A stretch of DNA of 64,000 nucleotides. It comes from Tilletiaria anomala UBC 951. Its lineage: Eukaryota; Basidiomycota; Exobasidiomycetes; Georgefischeriales; Tilletiariaceae. Position 1 is the stretch's first letter. The number at the start of each line of letters is the position of its first letter. Shown here one piece after another: positions 8,824 to 21,346 of this stretch. A program made the position numbers and the translations under genes. The stretch lies in assembly GCF_000711695.1 (NCBI RefSeq), contig NW_013546961.1:1-64000 (forward strand), in the 5' to 3' direction. The notes under the pieces were generated by a model. It made no database searches, was not told the origin of the DNA, and was given only the letters and a program-made list of their open reading frames with translations.

Positions 8824-11800
8824 CTATTGCTGGTTTGCGAGGTTCACGTGTGATTTTTTCCGTTTCGAGGCCGTAGCAGCTTCTGCATTGCCGTCGCTGC
8901 CCTTCCGCTTTCCGCGCTGCTTTGCCACCGGGGCAAGCGTGGCCACATCGCTGCTGTCACTGCTGTCGTCCGAAATCGTGATGATTTCTCGCGCTTGCTG
9001 TGACTGCTGCTTGCTTGGAATGAAGCTTGCACTCGCTGCCTTCAGGGAGAAATCGGCACCAGACGAGCCCTTCCCGCCACGACCAGATTTGCTCGAGCTC
9101 GTTGACGTAGATGCTGGCGCAGCAGTGGACGAGCCCACCTCTTTCGGCTGCTGCTGCTGCTTCATCTGCATGTCTCCCACAAACACTAGCCCGCGCCTCG
9201 TAGCCATGGCGGCTGGCGTGTCCGCTCTGAAAGCTCCATACGAGCGTTCGCTCTCGAGCGCCAACCGGGCGACCTGGCTGTCATCATGCGCCGCACGACG
9301 GATGGATGTCGCGTCGAGCGGTGGCAGCGATACAGTATCAGGCAGCTTCATGGCACCGAACGCGATGAGCGAGAGAGAGCCGGTGTTAGGCAGCTTGTGC
9401 GACGCTGGAATATACGAAGTGAGAAAATCTGGTTCCGCTACAGGTTCCAAGGTCGGGAGCAGCTCCCATGACTTCTCCAATACCGGACGGAAGCGACCAC
9501 CATGAACAGCCGCGGAGACAGATGGTGCAAGGATCATTTGCGCGGCTGGCGACTGCTGAAAGTCAGGCGAAAGTGTGCGAAGAATCCGCTCCCGATAAAT
9601 CGCAGGTAGCTCAGGCAAGTCGTGAGCGAGGTGTCGGCTAGCATCCATCACAGCTTGACACGCCGTCAAGACATCCGCTGGCATTTCCTCTAGTAGTTGG
9701 CTCACCACGTCAAGCAGTCTCGTCAGCATCGAAAATTTGGATTCCTTCGCCATGCGGAGGAGTTGATGCAGCAGCGCTGAAAGGATGCTCAGAGCTACCA
9801 TGCGGATCGGAGACATCCAGATGTTCGGAGTCGCAGCGGCGAGGGAGAGAATATCCAGACTGACAGTGATGGCTGACAAAGTAGGGGGGTGTTGATGTGC
9901 GACTTGTAAAAAGCGTTGCACGGATAATAAGATACTGGACCAAGCTCCAGAGTCCCCCGGCTGGAAGGGAGGGACTGGCTGATATTCGCGGAAAGCAGCA
10001 AGGCACAGCAAGCTGGTATTGCACTGGGTAGGATATGCATTTGGCGAGGCGAGACAAGAGGCACTGCTGGCCGCTAGCCTGTTGAGTAAGATCGACCACA
10101 TGCGCGATGAAGGCGCTTGGTGAGCCAGATGCTCAAGCAAGCGCGCACCGGTGACGGAGCATGTTGTGGAGAGGAGCTGCGTGGCCACGCGGCTGGCTAG
10201 CGCCTGAGCATCGTCTGATGTCACGCTGCTGGATTCCATTGTGGACCAATGAGTGACGACTTGACTGATTTGCCAAGGATTCACTTGGGTGATAATACTC
10301 GCCCAAGTCTGGGTCGGGACCGGAGGGCGGAGTACAATAAGAGCCTGCCAGAGGTCAATGTCTAACTTCTGGAGAAAATTTAGGAAGTGATATTGATCGG
10401 CGTCAGCGCAAAGGTCGTGCAGACTGACCACCCATGCCGAAAGCGCCCGTTGTATGGGTTGTGTGGCGAAAAGCTGACATATCGTCACTGCTGCATCCGC
10501 AGCGACATGGTAATTCAGAGCAGGCCTGAAGGTCTCCGACTTGCACGCGATTAGCAACGCCTGGCACGCATTGATGCGGGCACCCAGTACCTCTGTAAGG
10601 CTTTCGTTTGATTGTGCGGTCGCCTCCACCAGGAATGGGACCAGCAGACTAGTGACCAACCCATCAAGCGAAACGGCTTCGGCCACTGTCAAGCGCACCA
10701 AAAGCTGCGTTGTTCTCGCATTATTGTCCATTAAACCGATGGTCGCAGTAGAGGAGATCTCATGCAACGCAGCATCTAAGTTGCAAGGCACTGAAGAAGT
10801 GAGGTCGACTAGCATGTCAATGAAGCCGCTTAGGTTCAAGTGTTCGTGGTGGTCAGACCGAGAGAGCACTTCGAAAGCCGCTTGCGTCCCAGCGCGAGCT
10901 ACAGCCTCGCTAGACCCATACTGTTGAATGCAGCCTTTAAGATTCAACACAAGCTCTTCGGGGCGGTGGAAGCTTGTGCGCAACGTCGCGAGGACCTCTA
11001 ATCGCAATTGGTCTTGCAGCTCTGCATCAGGGGCTCGGATTTGTGCTAATGCTCCGGTTGCCTCACGGCTTCCATTCCTTGACAAGCGAAGAAGCAATCG
11101 GCGCCAGACGTGTTCAGTCGCTGCTTCATGCAACATGACGAGGTGACTGACTTGCTCCACCATGACATGGAGACTGTCGAGAGCCTTCCAGACTTCAGCG
11201 TGACATATAATGGCATCGCTTACTTTGTCCGCAATAGGGCCATGCTCTTCGCCAGTGAGACGACCTGGTCGTAGTAACGTCATGATGACCTGGTTGTGAA
11301 GGAGCCTGATATCAGATCGAAGGCCAAGCCACCAGCTGGAATGCATAGCAAAGCTCACCTGATTCAATAGACGAAAATCTTCGGATTTGCGGAGCAGCGC
11401 CAGGAGAAGGCAGGTATCCGTAAAGGAAATTGAAGCGCTCGCCTCCGCGGCTTCGATCGCAGGGAGGAGCACCGAGCGTGTGATCCTGCGCTGGACGAAA
11501 GGCGGGCTCGACCAAAGGTGCGGTAAAGTTGTGATGAGTTGTTGGTCGATCCCCTCATCAGCAAAGTCTGAGATCGACGACGTTTGGCGACCATGCATGT
11601 CGAACGGTGCATGGTCAGTCTGGAAGAGTCCACTAAAAAGAGCTCGCACCTCACGAGTCGCTCGCCGTTCTGTTGCTTCCTCCCAGGTCTCTCCGGCACG
11701 ATTCCCGTAGATGAGAGCCCTCCGTGTTACTAGCAGGTTTGTCAAATTCTGCGTTCCGGTGGGGAATGGGAGCGAACGGAGGAGTCGCGTTTGAAATGAA

Positions 11801-14612
11801 TTATTCGGCAGCGTCGGTTGTCCAGACGTGTTGGCAGGTAACGAGCCGGCGGCAGTCGAGACATTGGTCATCTTTCGTAGCAACTTGCGCATCGAGAAGT
11901 AGCCGAGATTGCTCAACTCCTCAATCAACGCGATAAGTGCATCGAACGAGACACTTGCAAAGTTTTCTCGGCGCAGTGTCTCGGTTGCATCTGACGCCTC
12001 AACGCCCGTTGTTCCCGTATTGCAGTACGATTCGACATCCGCAATGAATTGTATGCAGAAGCTGTGGAAGTCGATGGCCTTTGACTCCTCCAGCTGCGTC
12101 GCATGTGCCTTAAGCTTTGCAAACTCTGCTCTCTCTTTCAGCAATGAGGTCACGTCCCCATCACCGTCCCACCTTTTGCGGGCAGAATCAATCAGATGCT
12201 TCGTTGGGCGAAAATTGCAGCCGAGCAGGCCGCTCAAGAAAACCCCCACAATGTATGGCCGGGATGGGCCGACAGAGGAGCGATGAGAGGTACAGGCCCA
12301 TAGAAAGAGAAGCTCGACTTTGTCCCTAAGCGTGCGAACGGTTCGCCGGCCATCGGCTCGCGAAGCAGGTTGAGAGGAAGTGCGTGTAAAATACTGCACC
12401 CATGTCGTTTGCCAATGCGTTGACAAGTCAATTGAATCGAGAATCTGCGAAGGTTCATTGGGGCTGAATATGTCAAGCTTCTCTGCGCGAGTGTCACCGT
12501 TTGGTTTGGATAGCTCACCTCGATATCAGCGGCTTGCTGATCGAACCAATTTTCCCTCGGGCCATCAGCACTCAGATGGCGAAGCATCAGTACGCTGTTC
12601 CTTTGTTGAAGATCTGCATAGAAGGTTGCCTCTCCGAGCACAGCGCGAAGATCCGAGCTATATGTGCTCCATAATCGCGGGCTGATGAGCGCCTGATCGC
12701 ATCCCCTCGCTAAGTGACGAGCAAGAGAGATGAGTGCAATCAGCAAGTCATCGCATCGCCGAACACTGACGTCCATCTCATCTTGCGCCGCGGTCTTTGT
12801 GCCAGGCTCCGAAGCACCGACTGTGGCCGACACGTCTCCATCGCCTTGTATGCCAATGTCAGCGTCCACTACTCCATCTCCCTTTTCAGCGCCGTCGGTC
12901 TCTGCGATGGGATCCGCCACAAGGGACGCAAGGAGTGCATGGCGAAGAGCGAGAACCTCACGCCTTGCTTTGAGAGCACCCTCGATGCCGATTCTCGCGA
13001 TCAAGGTGCCTTTTGTCATGCCGCCGCTGGCGTTCCCTCCTTCCGCCGGTGGCCATCCGATACCGAATTCAAGCACAATAGCCAGCACGAATGGTATTTG
13101 GGCAACGTTTGCGCTTCCGAGGAGCTCCGCCAGGAAGCGGAGCCACGAGGGGAGTTGCAACAGGCTTCCCGGTGCATCAGGCGTGGCGTCGGACGGGAGC
13201 GTGACGAGGCCACGTAGAAGGGAAAGTGCATAGGACCACTTGTGCGCCCAGCGCGTGGACGCAGACGCGGAGGTAGGAGGCGTATGCTGATGATGGAGAG
13301 TGAAAGGGGGTGGACCGTTGGATGTGGACGGAGACGAGAATGGCACAGGGTTTCCAGGAAAGCTGAAGTTAGAATTACCACCCGCAGAGCGGCTGGGAGT
13401 CATTGGTATGCGCACCGCGTCCAAGTTTGGACTCAATGAGGGAGAGGGAGCGATGGCGCTGAAGGGAGCCTTGGGTACCCCTGTCGTAGACGTGAATGAG
13501 AGACTCAAGTTTGCCTGTCTGCTCAAATTTATGGTAGATGCTGACGCGGGCAGCAAGGGCGATGGATATGGAGCTGACGCAGAACCAAGATTATTACGGA
13601 TGCTGAGAGGCGGTGGTGCTTGCGTTCCGGCGAATGTGCGGCGTAACAAACTTCCGCTGAGGCCAGCACTGGCAGCTTCTGTCCCTCCTAGCACCGCAGC
13701 AGACTCGGCTATCGCAGCATCTGCGCTGGCTGGGACATCTAGATCGGCAAGCATGCGTCGAAGCCATGAGCAGACTGCATTTGTGAAGTCAAGCTGCACC
13801 TGTGCCGCTCTGTCCACCCTTGCTGCACCGTGTGTCGCTCCTAACCCTCCAGTCGGCCCGGCAATGCCGCTCCCGCCCGGCGTCGATAGCCCTCCGCCGG
13901 CTCCATGAGCATGGTAATGCGCCTGGGATTGCGAGTGGGACGCCATCTCTGTTGCACCGACGACTTGAATGAACCAAAGAGCACGGTCGACCGGAACACT
14001 CTTGGGAAGCGAAACCTGGTCTTCCTGCCGTCCACTGGCATTTGTCGTCACACTTGCTGTTGCTGATGCGCCCGTGTTGGAGGTCGCGCTTGCTGGCGTA
14101 GATGAAAGCTTCGTAGAGGATCCGACGCTACCATTGTACAGCATGTCAAGCATTTTTTCGCCTTTGAAGCCATGCGGTACAGTTTTGGCCAGCTTTGAAA
14201 GTGAGACTTGGGAGTCTGCCAGTTCGCGCACGTACGCTGCGAGTTTGCTGTCGTTGGGCGTAACCCTCGACGGCAGCTTGTGCGTGGGCTTGTCTATCCC
14301 TCCATCGCCATTATTCGATGGACCGAGCCGTGCAAGCTCCTCGCGGCGCTTCAGGATTTCGCCCATGAACCCGTTCAATTGAGCGAGAATGTTGGGGCTC
14401 TTGAGCCGATCGTAGATCATCTCGTGTGCGCTAAACGTCTCATTGCCGACCACGGATCGAGCGGCGATACCGTTGCGCACGGCCGAGACATCGGAAATGT
14501 CGAGCTCTGGTGCCCCAGCTTGTGGTGGAAAGAAGTCCGGTACGCCGAGGGCGGCAGAGGCGGAGTGTAAGAGAGGGCGCCACGACGGCGGCTGCAACGA
14601 GTAGGGCTCCAT
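8824..14612 (-). CDS. MED12: Mediator complex subunit 12 (Srb8)
   Basis: Two exons, 14612..12519 and 12444..8824, with a 74-nt intron (GTGAGC...CAG), encode about 1,904 residues. The N-terminus carries the Med12 signature: YSLQPPSWRPLLHSA, then DFFPPQAGAPELDISD, then a segment with NETFSAHEMIYDRLKSPNIL. Just after the intron the run KVELLFLWACTSHR and PYIVGVFLSGLLG matches the following LCEWAV-type domain. MED12 belongs to the Cdk8 kinase module and activates CDK8/cyclin C, controlling Mediator-polymerase contact in the nucleus. The middle is helical and poorly conserved; the C-terminus is Ser/Gln-rich with an acidic patch (ISDDSSDSSD) and basic KRKK motifs typical of nuclear proteins. The start is the first ATG in frame before the conserved block. 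A short upstream exon cannot be excluded, because another ATG-led frame (MLETNNVATPARIL) lies just upstream at 14718. Confidence 0.88.
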
Positions 14613-15385
14613 CTTGATGTCTGATGCCTTGGTATGACCAGCTATCGAGCGTACCAATCGCCACCGAAGGTCCAGATAGGATCCGCGCGGGCGTGGCGAC
14701 GTTGTTCGTTTCGAGCATGTGTAGATGCGGCGCAGCGGCACGTCAAGGCACTATAGTGGAATGGACCATGGTTACAGATGCGACAAACATGGTTCTGGCC
14801 CTCAGCTTGCCTACCTCTTCGACGTCGGCAAGCAGCTTGTCGGGCAGAATGTCCAGCATCGATGAGCAGCCAAATAGGGTCGAACAGCGTAAGCTTACAA
14901 GGCAATGCAGGCCTCCAGCCATATTAAAGAGCCCCATCGCAATCACCCTCTCACCCTTGCTGAACTGCTTCGAGGGAGATGAGGAGAGTTCGAGTTCAAC
15001 TTGGTGGAGTTTGGATCTGCGATGTCCGTGTGTGGTGCTGCTTCTGCACTAGGGTTACTGTGACTAGGGTTAGGCAAAGTACAAAACCCTAACTTCCCTC
15101 CATCCATCCAACTTCCCCACGCTTGCAAGACAAGATGATGGTCGGCAGAGTGGGCAAACGTTCTTGAGAGTGGCTCCAAGCTCCAGACATGGTAGCGAAG
15201 TATTCATAGAACGGTCATAACTCATTGCAAAGTCTGCTCATTCGTCTGCCACGCTCAACGCAACCCAAGCAAGTAGCAACGGACTGCACCGCTGTTCGAA
15301 CAGCGCTTTGACTGTTCAGAAGGAACTGTTGGTTCCCCCGCTACCGCTTCCAGGTTCCTCTTCTGCTTCCCTCCCGTGGTCCACT
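14613..15385. promoter_or_regulatory. Shared divergent promoter of MED12 and MVD1 with telomere-repeat-like boxes
   Basis: These 773 bp separate two head-to-head genes. At 15049-15093 there are two direct copies of CTAGGGTTA and one inverted AAAACCCTAAC within 45 bp. Such TTAGGG/AACCCTAA 'telo boxes' are bound by Myb-type factors (Tbf1/Teb1 class) at some fungal and plant housekeeping promoters. The cluster lies about 300 bp upstream of the MVD1 ATG and 435 bp from the MED12 start. Function here is inferred from sequence only. Confidence 0.45.
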
Positions 15386-16846
15386 ATGGCAGCCTCCGTC
15401 TACCAGGCGACCGTCTCGGCGCCGGTCAACATCGCCGTCATCAAGTACTGGGGAAAGCGCAACACGGAGCTGATTCTGCCCACAAATGACTCGCTCTCCG
15501 TCACGCTCGATCAGGACCATCTCATGTCCAAGACGACGAGCCGCGCGGACCCGTCATTCCAAGGTGACCGGCTTTGGCTCAATGGAGAGGAGGAGCTTAT
15601 CAAGAAGGGTGGCAGGCTGGAGCGGTGCATCACCGAGATTCGCGCCATGCGGAAGCAATTGGAGGACCAGGACAGCTCTCTACCCAATGTCAGTACCAAG
15701 AGCCCATTGAGCGCCAGGCAGGGTCGGCGGAACATTCGGGAAAGCTGACTTTTCCACATGTTCAGCTCTCAACATGGGGTCTTCGCATCTGCTCGGAGAA
15801 CAATTTCCCAACGGCGGCGGGACTCGCCTCGAGTGCCTCGGGTTTTGCAGCCCTGACATTCAGCCTGTCCACACTCTTCGCCCTGGAGCCGGCGTTCACG
15901 CGCTCCCAGCTGACACGCATCGCACGACAAGGTTCCGGCTCTGCTTGCCGCTCACTCATGGGAGGCTTTGTCGCCTGGCAGTCTGGCTCGGCCGAAGACG
16001 GCTCGGACAGCTTGGCCTTAGAGGTGGCCCCGCGCGAGCACTGGCCCGAGCTGCAAGCGCTGATCTGCGTCGTCAGCGACGCCAAGAAAGGCACTCCGTC
16101 TACAGCCGGCATGCAACGAACCGTTGCGACATCGCCTTTGCTGCAAGAACGCATCCGCTCTGTCGTGCCGAAGCGCATGGAGGACATCTCCGCAGCAATC
16201 CAAGCGCGTGACTTTGACAAGTTCGCAGAGATCACCATGGCGGACAGCAACAACTTCCACGCTACCTGCCTTGATACCCAGCCACCTATCTTTTACATGA
16301 ACGACACCAGTCGCAACATCATCCAGCTCGTCGAGGAGATAAACCGCGCCAGCCTCGAGGCTGGTGGCAAAAGGATCATCGCATACACCTACGACGCTGG
16401 GCCCAACGCGGTTCTGTACCACGACAAGCAGCACAGCGAGCTAATTATCCAGACCATCCGACACTACTTCCCGAATGCTGACTTTGACGACACAGTGAGT
16501 TGCACAGGCGAATCTCTTGCCTTACACACAGCCCGGCTGACATCCCTGCCCTACCCAGTTTAACATCCTCGGCGCCGGAATCAGCGCATCGCATCGCGGT
16601 CCGCAAGGTCCCGTCGCGCTGCCCGCGTCGCTCCCCAAGGCATTCAACGGCGCCATTATCCCCGTTCATGAACCCGGCGCTGTCGGGCGACTGTTGCACA
16701 CGCAGGTCGGCGATGGACCGCGTGTGATCGAGCATGTCAATGGTGGCACAGATTCACGTCGCGCTGTCAAGAGAGACAACGGCATGACGGGGCTGCTTGA
16801 TGAACAGGGAGAGCCGATTCGCTTGATGAGGACCAAGAAGGAATGA
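15386..16846 (+). CDS. MVD1: Mevalonate diphosphate decarboxylase
   Basis: Exons 15386..15688, 15766..16494 and 16559..16846 encode about 439 residues. The enzyme performs the ATP-dependent decarboxylation of mevalonate-5-diphosphate to isopentenyl diphosphate, the last step of the mevalonate pathway feeding ergosterol and prenyl groups (yeast ERG19/MVD1). GHMP-family hallmarks are clear: [15 protein letters not shown] at the N-terminus, the phosphate loop [20 protein letters not shown], and [16 protein letters not shown]. The conserved C-terminal block [13 protein letters not shown] is also present. The ATG at 15386 is the one directly before the conserved start ([15 protein letters not shown]); the frame is open further upstream but carries only Pro/Ser-rich sequence. 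Intron 1 has a GTCAGT donor. The last exon holds a lineage-variable tail (about 95 residues), making the protein slightly longer than the roughly 400-residue norm. Confidence 0.97.
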
Positions 16847-17078
16847 GGGGCGTTTGTGTTGAGTTGAACAGCAGACCGCTTACAGAGGGAAAGGGTCAGC
16901 GGGAAGTGTCACATTCTAATCTTTAATAGAAGAGGATTCAATTCAATGCATGATGCTCGACTAGTACACAACTTTGACCAGCTAGCAGCACATGCACACA
17001 TTCTAAAGCGCCATCTTCCTTGCGCCACTTGGAGCGCGCACCATCAACCCTTTTAAGATACAAGTTGCCACGTGGCGA

Positions 17079-20000
17079 TCAGACGATACCCAGCTCCTTG
17101 ATTTCGTAGCGGAACAGCTCGATGCGACCAAGCGCGTAACGCAGGTAATCGAACGCCTCCTCCGCACCTGCCTCCTCTGCACCTGCCTCCTTGTCTTTCT
17201 CCTCCGCTTGCAGCAGCAGCACATCATCGTTCTCATTGTCATCTTTGGCTCCCGCTGCATCTGTACCCATGCTTGCATCTCTGACCGTTGCCAGGGCTCT
17301 CTCGAGGACCGCCTCAATCTCTGCGCGCCCAAAAACGATGCCCCAGAGACCCCAAACGGCATGTGAAGCTGGGCTCCACACGTTCACTTCACGCTCCAAG
17401 CGGTCGACTTCGCGTTCGATGCTGGCATCGAGACGCGCAAGCGAAGTGTTTGCTATAGCGGTGGTGGAAGGGTTGGGAGCATGGGCAGCGGTAGGGGGAG
17501 GCGCAACGGTGCTGTGACTTGCGCCAAGCCAAGGTGAGCGAGGAGACGAGACGCCGCGCAAGAAAGGGGTCAAGCTGGGGCTACTGGTAGCAGGTAATGC
17601 AGCGCTCTGTTGTCGCTTAGACGCTGCGGCGGGCTGAGCAGGTTTAGTGGAAGCAGGTTTCGCGGTCGGAATAGCAGGGGGACCGATGGAGAAGTCCGAC
17701 GGCGGCTGCGCTTGCGCTTGCGGAGTTGGCGGTGCCGGCGCTGGCATGGATGCAGCATCGAGCAGTGCATTTTTCGAACCACCATTCTTCATGCGTAACA
17801 AGCGCCCCTGTTGAACGTACGCTCGGAGCCACTTCTGTCGCTGTTGCTTGTCAGGGTATGCTCCGTGGTGAGTTAGGCTCCACGACAGGCTCGGGTGGTG
17901 GTAGTCTGTGCGCCACTCGTGGAAATGATTGGCAATATCGTACGCTCGGGGGTTGGGAGAGGCGTACTCAAAGTCGATAACGACGACTTGTTGGTGCGGC
18001 TGCCAGCGCTTGACGGGACGTGCCTGAGATGTGCAAGAGCGATAGAAAGCGCTGGTTTGCGCTCGCATTGGTTGCTGTGAAAAGTCCTGCGACTGCGGCT
18101 GTGGCTGCGTCTGGACTTGCGATGGTGACGGCGTTGCGGATGACGTGGAGCCCTCCGCATTGCCGGATGCCGACGCGACCGAGACAGAGGAGTCTCGTCT
18201 GGCATGCACAAGCACCGCAGTGCCGCCATTGACACGTGGCATACCCGAAGCAGGCGCCGGCGTGCTCGTGAGCACACCACCCGGACCACTCTTCCAAGGG
18301 TTGTCCCTCCCAGCTGCGGCGGCAGAGGGCGGCGGCTGCGTCTTGACGACAAGCAAGTTGCCATACTGCGAGTCATTGTGCGCAAAGACGCGCTTGCTCT
18401 GTCCTTCGGCCCTCTCCCACTCGCGGATGAAACGCTTGAATGTGTCGAGCTCGCGCATCAGGCGTGGGAAATCCATTGCGACAATGCACAGTAGCGTGTT
18501 GCAGAGATTTCCGCACGTGGAAGAAAGCATATCAGACGTGATGGTCTGCTGTTGCGCCAGTGAACGCAGATCGATCCCTTCACTGCCACTATCGTCTCCA
18601 CTGCCGCCAGCTGCAAGGAGGCCATGCGGAGCGGAGCGTAACGCGAGCGTGCAAGCCAGCTTTCCTGCGGGGCTCTGCGCGACGTCCTCGAACAGCTGCA
18701 GGACTTTGGCCGCTTCGCGCGACCAACGCTTCATACGCCGCCACACACCAGGGTACGGCCGGTTGCTCGTCCCTGCTAACTGAGAACCACCACCAGTTGC
18801 GCTGTTGCTGCTGCGTGAGCGCCCCGGTCGCTCGCGTGAGCTGTGTGGGAAATAGGGATTGATCGGCGTTGGCATTGCGATCGACATGGGCGTACCAATC
18901 GGTGAGCGCACTCGCCTCCCACTACCGCCTTCGCGATCGCTCGCAGCGGAAGACGACGAAGCGGAAGAAGAGAAGCTGATACGAGAATCAAAGCTTGTTG
19001 CGAGCGAGTCGAACGATGCGGCTGAGCCGTACGACCCGACGGAGGCGGCTGAACCATTACGATGCAGGTCAAAACGCGCGTTCCAATCTGCGAGCTCTGC
19101 CTGCTGTACTTGCGCCTGCGTCAGTGCATGGGAGGGTTGTTGCTGCTGCTGCTGCTGCAGTTGCCCCTCGGACGATTGCTCATGCGCCTCTTTTGCACCT
19201 GCAGCAGCAAATGCGCGCAAAGACGTACCGGCCGCTGCGGGAGAAGGCATGGAGTCCCGCGTCGGCAGTGCGCCAGGGCTCTCGCGCATCAAGCCCGTTC
19301 CACCAGGCAGCACCGATGCTGCTGCACCCGGTTTTGGCCCCGCTACCGCCGCTCCCCATGCAGTCACTGCATTGACGGAACCAGTGGCTCCCCTCGGCTT
19401 GGAGGACGGCCGTCGAGGCCTAGGTCGATGGCTGCTAGCCATAATGTGGTTTTGGATGCCTCTCCCAAACCCCTTCTCCGAAGGCGCATGCAGATCGCCC
19501 TGCTCCAGCACGGTCCTCATCACCTCCAGCGGTACTTCGTGCAGCTCCCGCATACGCCTGGCGACCCACTGCGCCGTGCCCTCGACACCTTTGATGTGCA
19601 GCTCGCCGCGCTTGGTGATATACTCCTCGCGTGTGCCCAGGTCGCGAATGCCCTCTTTGCCGATCGGATCGCACGGGAAATACTCCTCCACGCGGCCGTT
19701 AGCGAACGTGCCGAGGATATGCGGGCCAATCTCGTAGAGCGAGGACAGTGTATGCAATATCAGCAGCTCGCCGCGACGACTGAGGAGCACCTCGGTACCG
19801 ACGCCATAGACGCGGAGCAAAACTGTGGGTGGAGGCGTGGGTGCGTTCGACGATGAAGCGCCGCCCGGTTTCCCGTCAATGTCATTGCGGGTGTGCTCCA
19901 TACTAGACGGAGTTGGCGGCTTGTAGTTGACGAAGAAGACAGCATTGGTGAGTGCCCCACTTATCCGTCGAAGATGCAAGTGCTGCTCGGACAGCGGCCA

Positions 20001-20881
20001 CAAAGTCGGGTGAACATCCTTCTGAGTCCAGCCGGCGAGTGACAGCTCATTCGAAAACATATCTAGCACCTGACGCTTGAACTTTGGAGTATCCGACAAT
20101 CTGCGTGTGTTGAAAGGTGGAAAAGAATGAGCATGAATTCACGATTCGCGTGCTTTGGCAACAGAAAGCATGCATGCGCTCACCTGGCGTCTAAGTTCCA
20201 GCCTCGAGCAGCGGGCACGCCGCTAGCGTGCATGTCCTCTTCATCCTCATCGTGCAAGTCGAACTCATCTCCTGCATCGCCTTCTACCTCATCAGCATTC
20301 GGGTCTTGCTCCATCTGGAGCTCATGCTCATACTGCTTCTCCTGATGCTGCCCGTCCTCTGATGCATAGTCCCTTCGCTCCTCGTGCTTTGCTTGCGCTT
20401 CATCCGCGGCAAGCAGTGCAGTCAAAGAACCGGACGCGAAGCGCGAATTGATAGGTGTTGTACTGGGCGAGCTGAGCTTGGTCCTGAACCCGCTCCCTAG
20501 ATTGACAGGTGTTGCAGATCCTGACCCTGATCCCGTGCTAGGCCCAGAAACTGTCTCTGAAACTGCTGCAGTTGACCCCAACCATTCAGAGTGTGCCGTG
20601 TATGCGCCGGCGCACGTCTCGACGCCATTTTGGGCCCTTGGGAGCGCGTGAGCGTCTCTCTCTTCTTGCTGTTGCTTTCCCTGCGCTCTCGACCCCGTTG
20701 GAAGCCCCCAATCATCTAAGCTCCAATAGGACCCGACGTCGTCCAAGTCTGAGACGGACGAACCGCCGCTGGAGTATGAGTATGCGGAGAGTGCAGGGCT
20801 GGGCGATACTGGAGCTGGAGTGGCTGTGGAAGAAGAGGGGGGAAAGCCTGGAAAAGCTGGTTCCTCCTGCAGCCTGCTCAT
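17079..20881 (-). CDS. Choline/ethanolamine kinase with long disordered extensions
   Basis: Exons 20881..20184 and 20100..17079 are joined by an 83-nt intron and encode about 1,240 residues. Choline and ethanolamine kinases phosphorylate the free amino alcohols, the first step of the CDP-choline/ethanolamine (Kennedy) route to phosphatidylcholine and phosphatidylethanolamine. The kinase parts are clear: RRISGALTNAVFFV (nucleotide-binding region), TVLLRVYGVGTEVL, and near residue 800 the Brenner motif VFAHNDSQYGNLL followed by VVVIDFEYASPNPRAYDIAN. Between and around them are Ser-, Ala-, Pro- and Gln-rich inserts, including a pure glutamine run in the exon encoded around 19140-19160. The first exon (233 residues) is almost wholly disordered with an acidic end. 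Family members are usually 430-600 residues, so more than half of this protein is extra. The start at 20881 is the first ATG of the open frame; a further upstream exon is possible. CKI1 versus EKI1 cannot be told apart here. Confidence 0.93.
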
Positions 20882-21346
20882 AGTGAAGGGCTGACCAGGC
20901 AAGAGGCCGGCGCCTTAGCGGCGATGCACCGATCAACAGTGCAACTGATTTCCGTCCTTGGTTGAAACCTAAGCTGGGGCCCGTTGCCCGCGTTTCCTCC
21001 GCAGGCACCAGCTGTCCACTGACAGCTGATCTGCTAATACGTCAATTTCGGCGCCGATCACGAAGAGGGGATCCGGTGGGGTGCAGTGATGGGGCATGAA
21101 AGCGTGGCCCAATTGATCAAATATGAAAGACGGATACATAGTGAGATGAGACTTCTCCACAGATGAGCCGAATCGTGTCAACGCCGCGGATGTCTGACAG
21201 CGCCCCGCCGTTGGAACGTGCGTGTGCACCAACCCTAGTTCAAACGCAAACGACCACACCGGTTTCGCATTGTGCTTTGGTGCGAAGTGCACATTCATCT
21301 GACATGCGGCACGCAGTTGAATTTATAGGTACAGCATGGCCCACGA
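20882..21346. other. Intergenic: CLF1 3' end and choline kinase promoter
   Basis: 465 bp with no supported gene. It contains the 3' untranslated region of CLF1 and the upstream region of the choline kinase gene, both on the minus strand. One CAACCCTAG, similar to the telo boxes near 15.05 kb, lies at about 21232. Confidence 0.4.

Noticed and set aside
8744-9505. Long plus-strand ORFs opposite MED12, the choline kinase and the antizyme gene
   Set aside because: They lie opposite conserved or continuous minus-strand coding sequence and show only Ser/Arg/Cys-rich shadow composition.
14642-14905. Upstream minus-strand frames as an extra first exon of MED12
   Set aside because: No acceptable donor and acceptor with an intron of normal length joins them to the ATG at 14612; kept only as a caveat.
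15051-15093. TTAGGG-like motifs as a relic of a telomere
   Set aside because: There are only three separated units, in mixed orientation, inside a promoter between two intact genes. Factor binding sites are the simpler reading.
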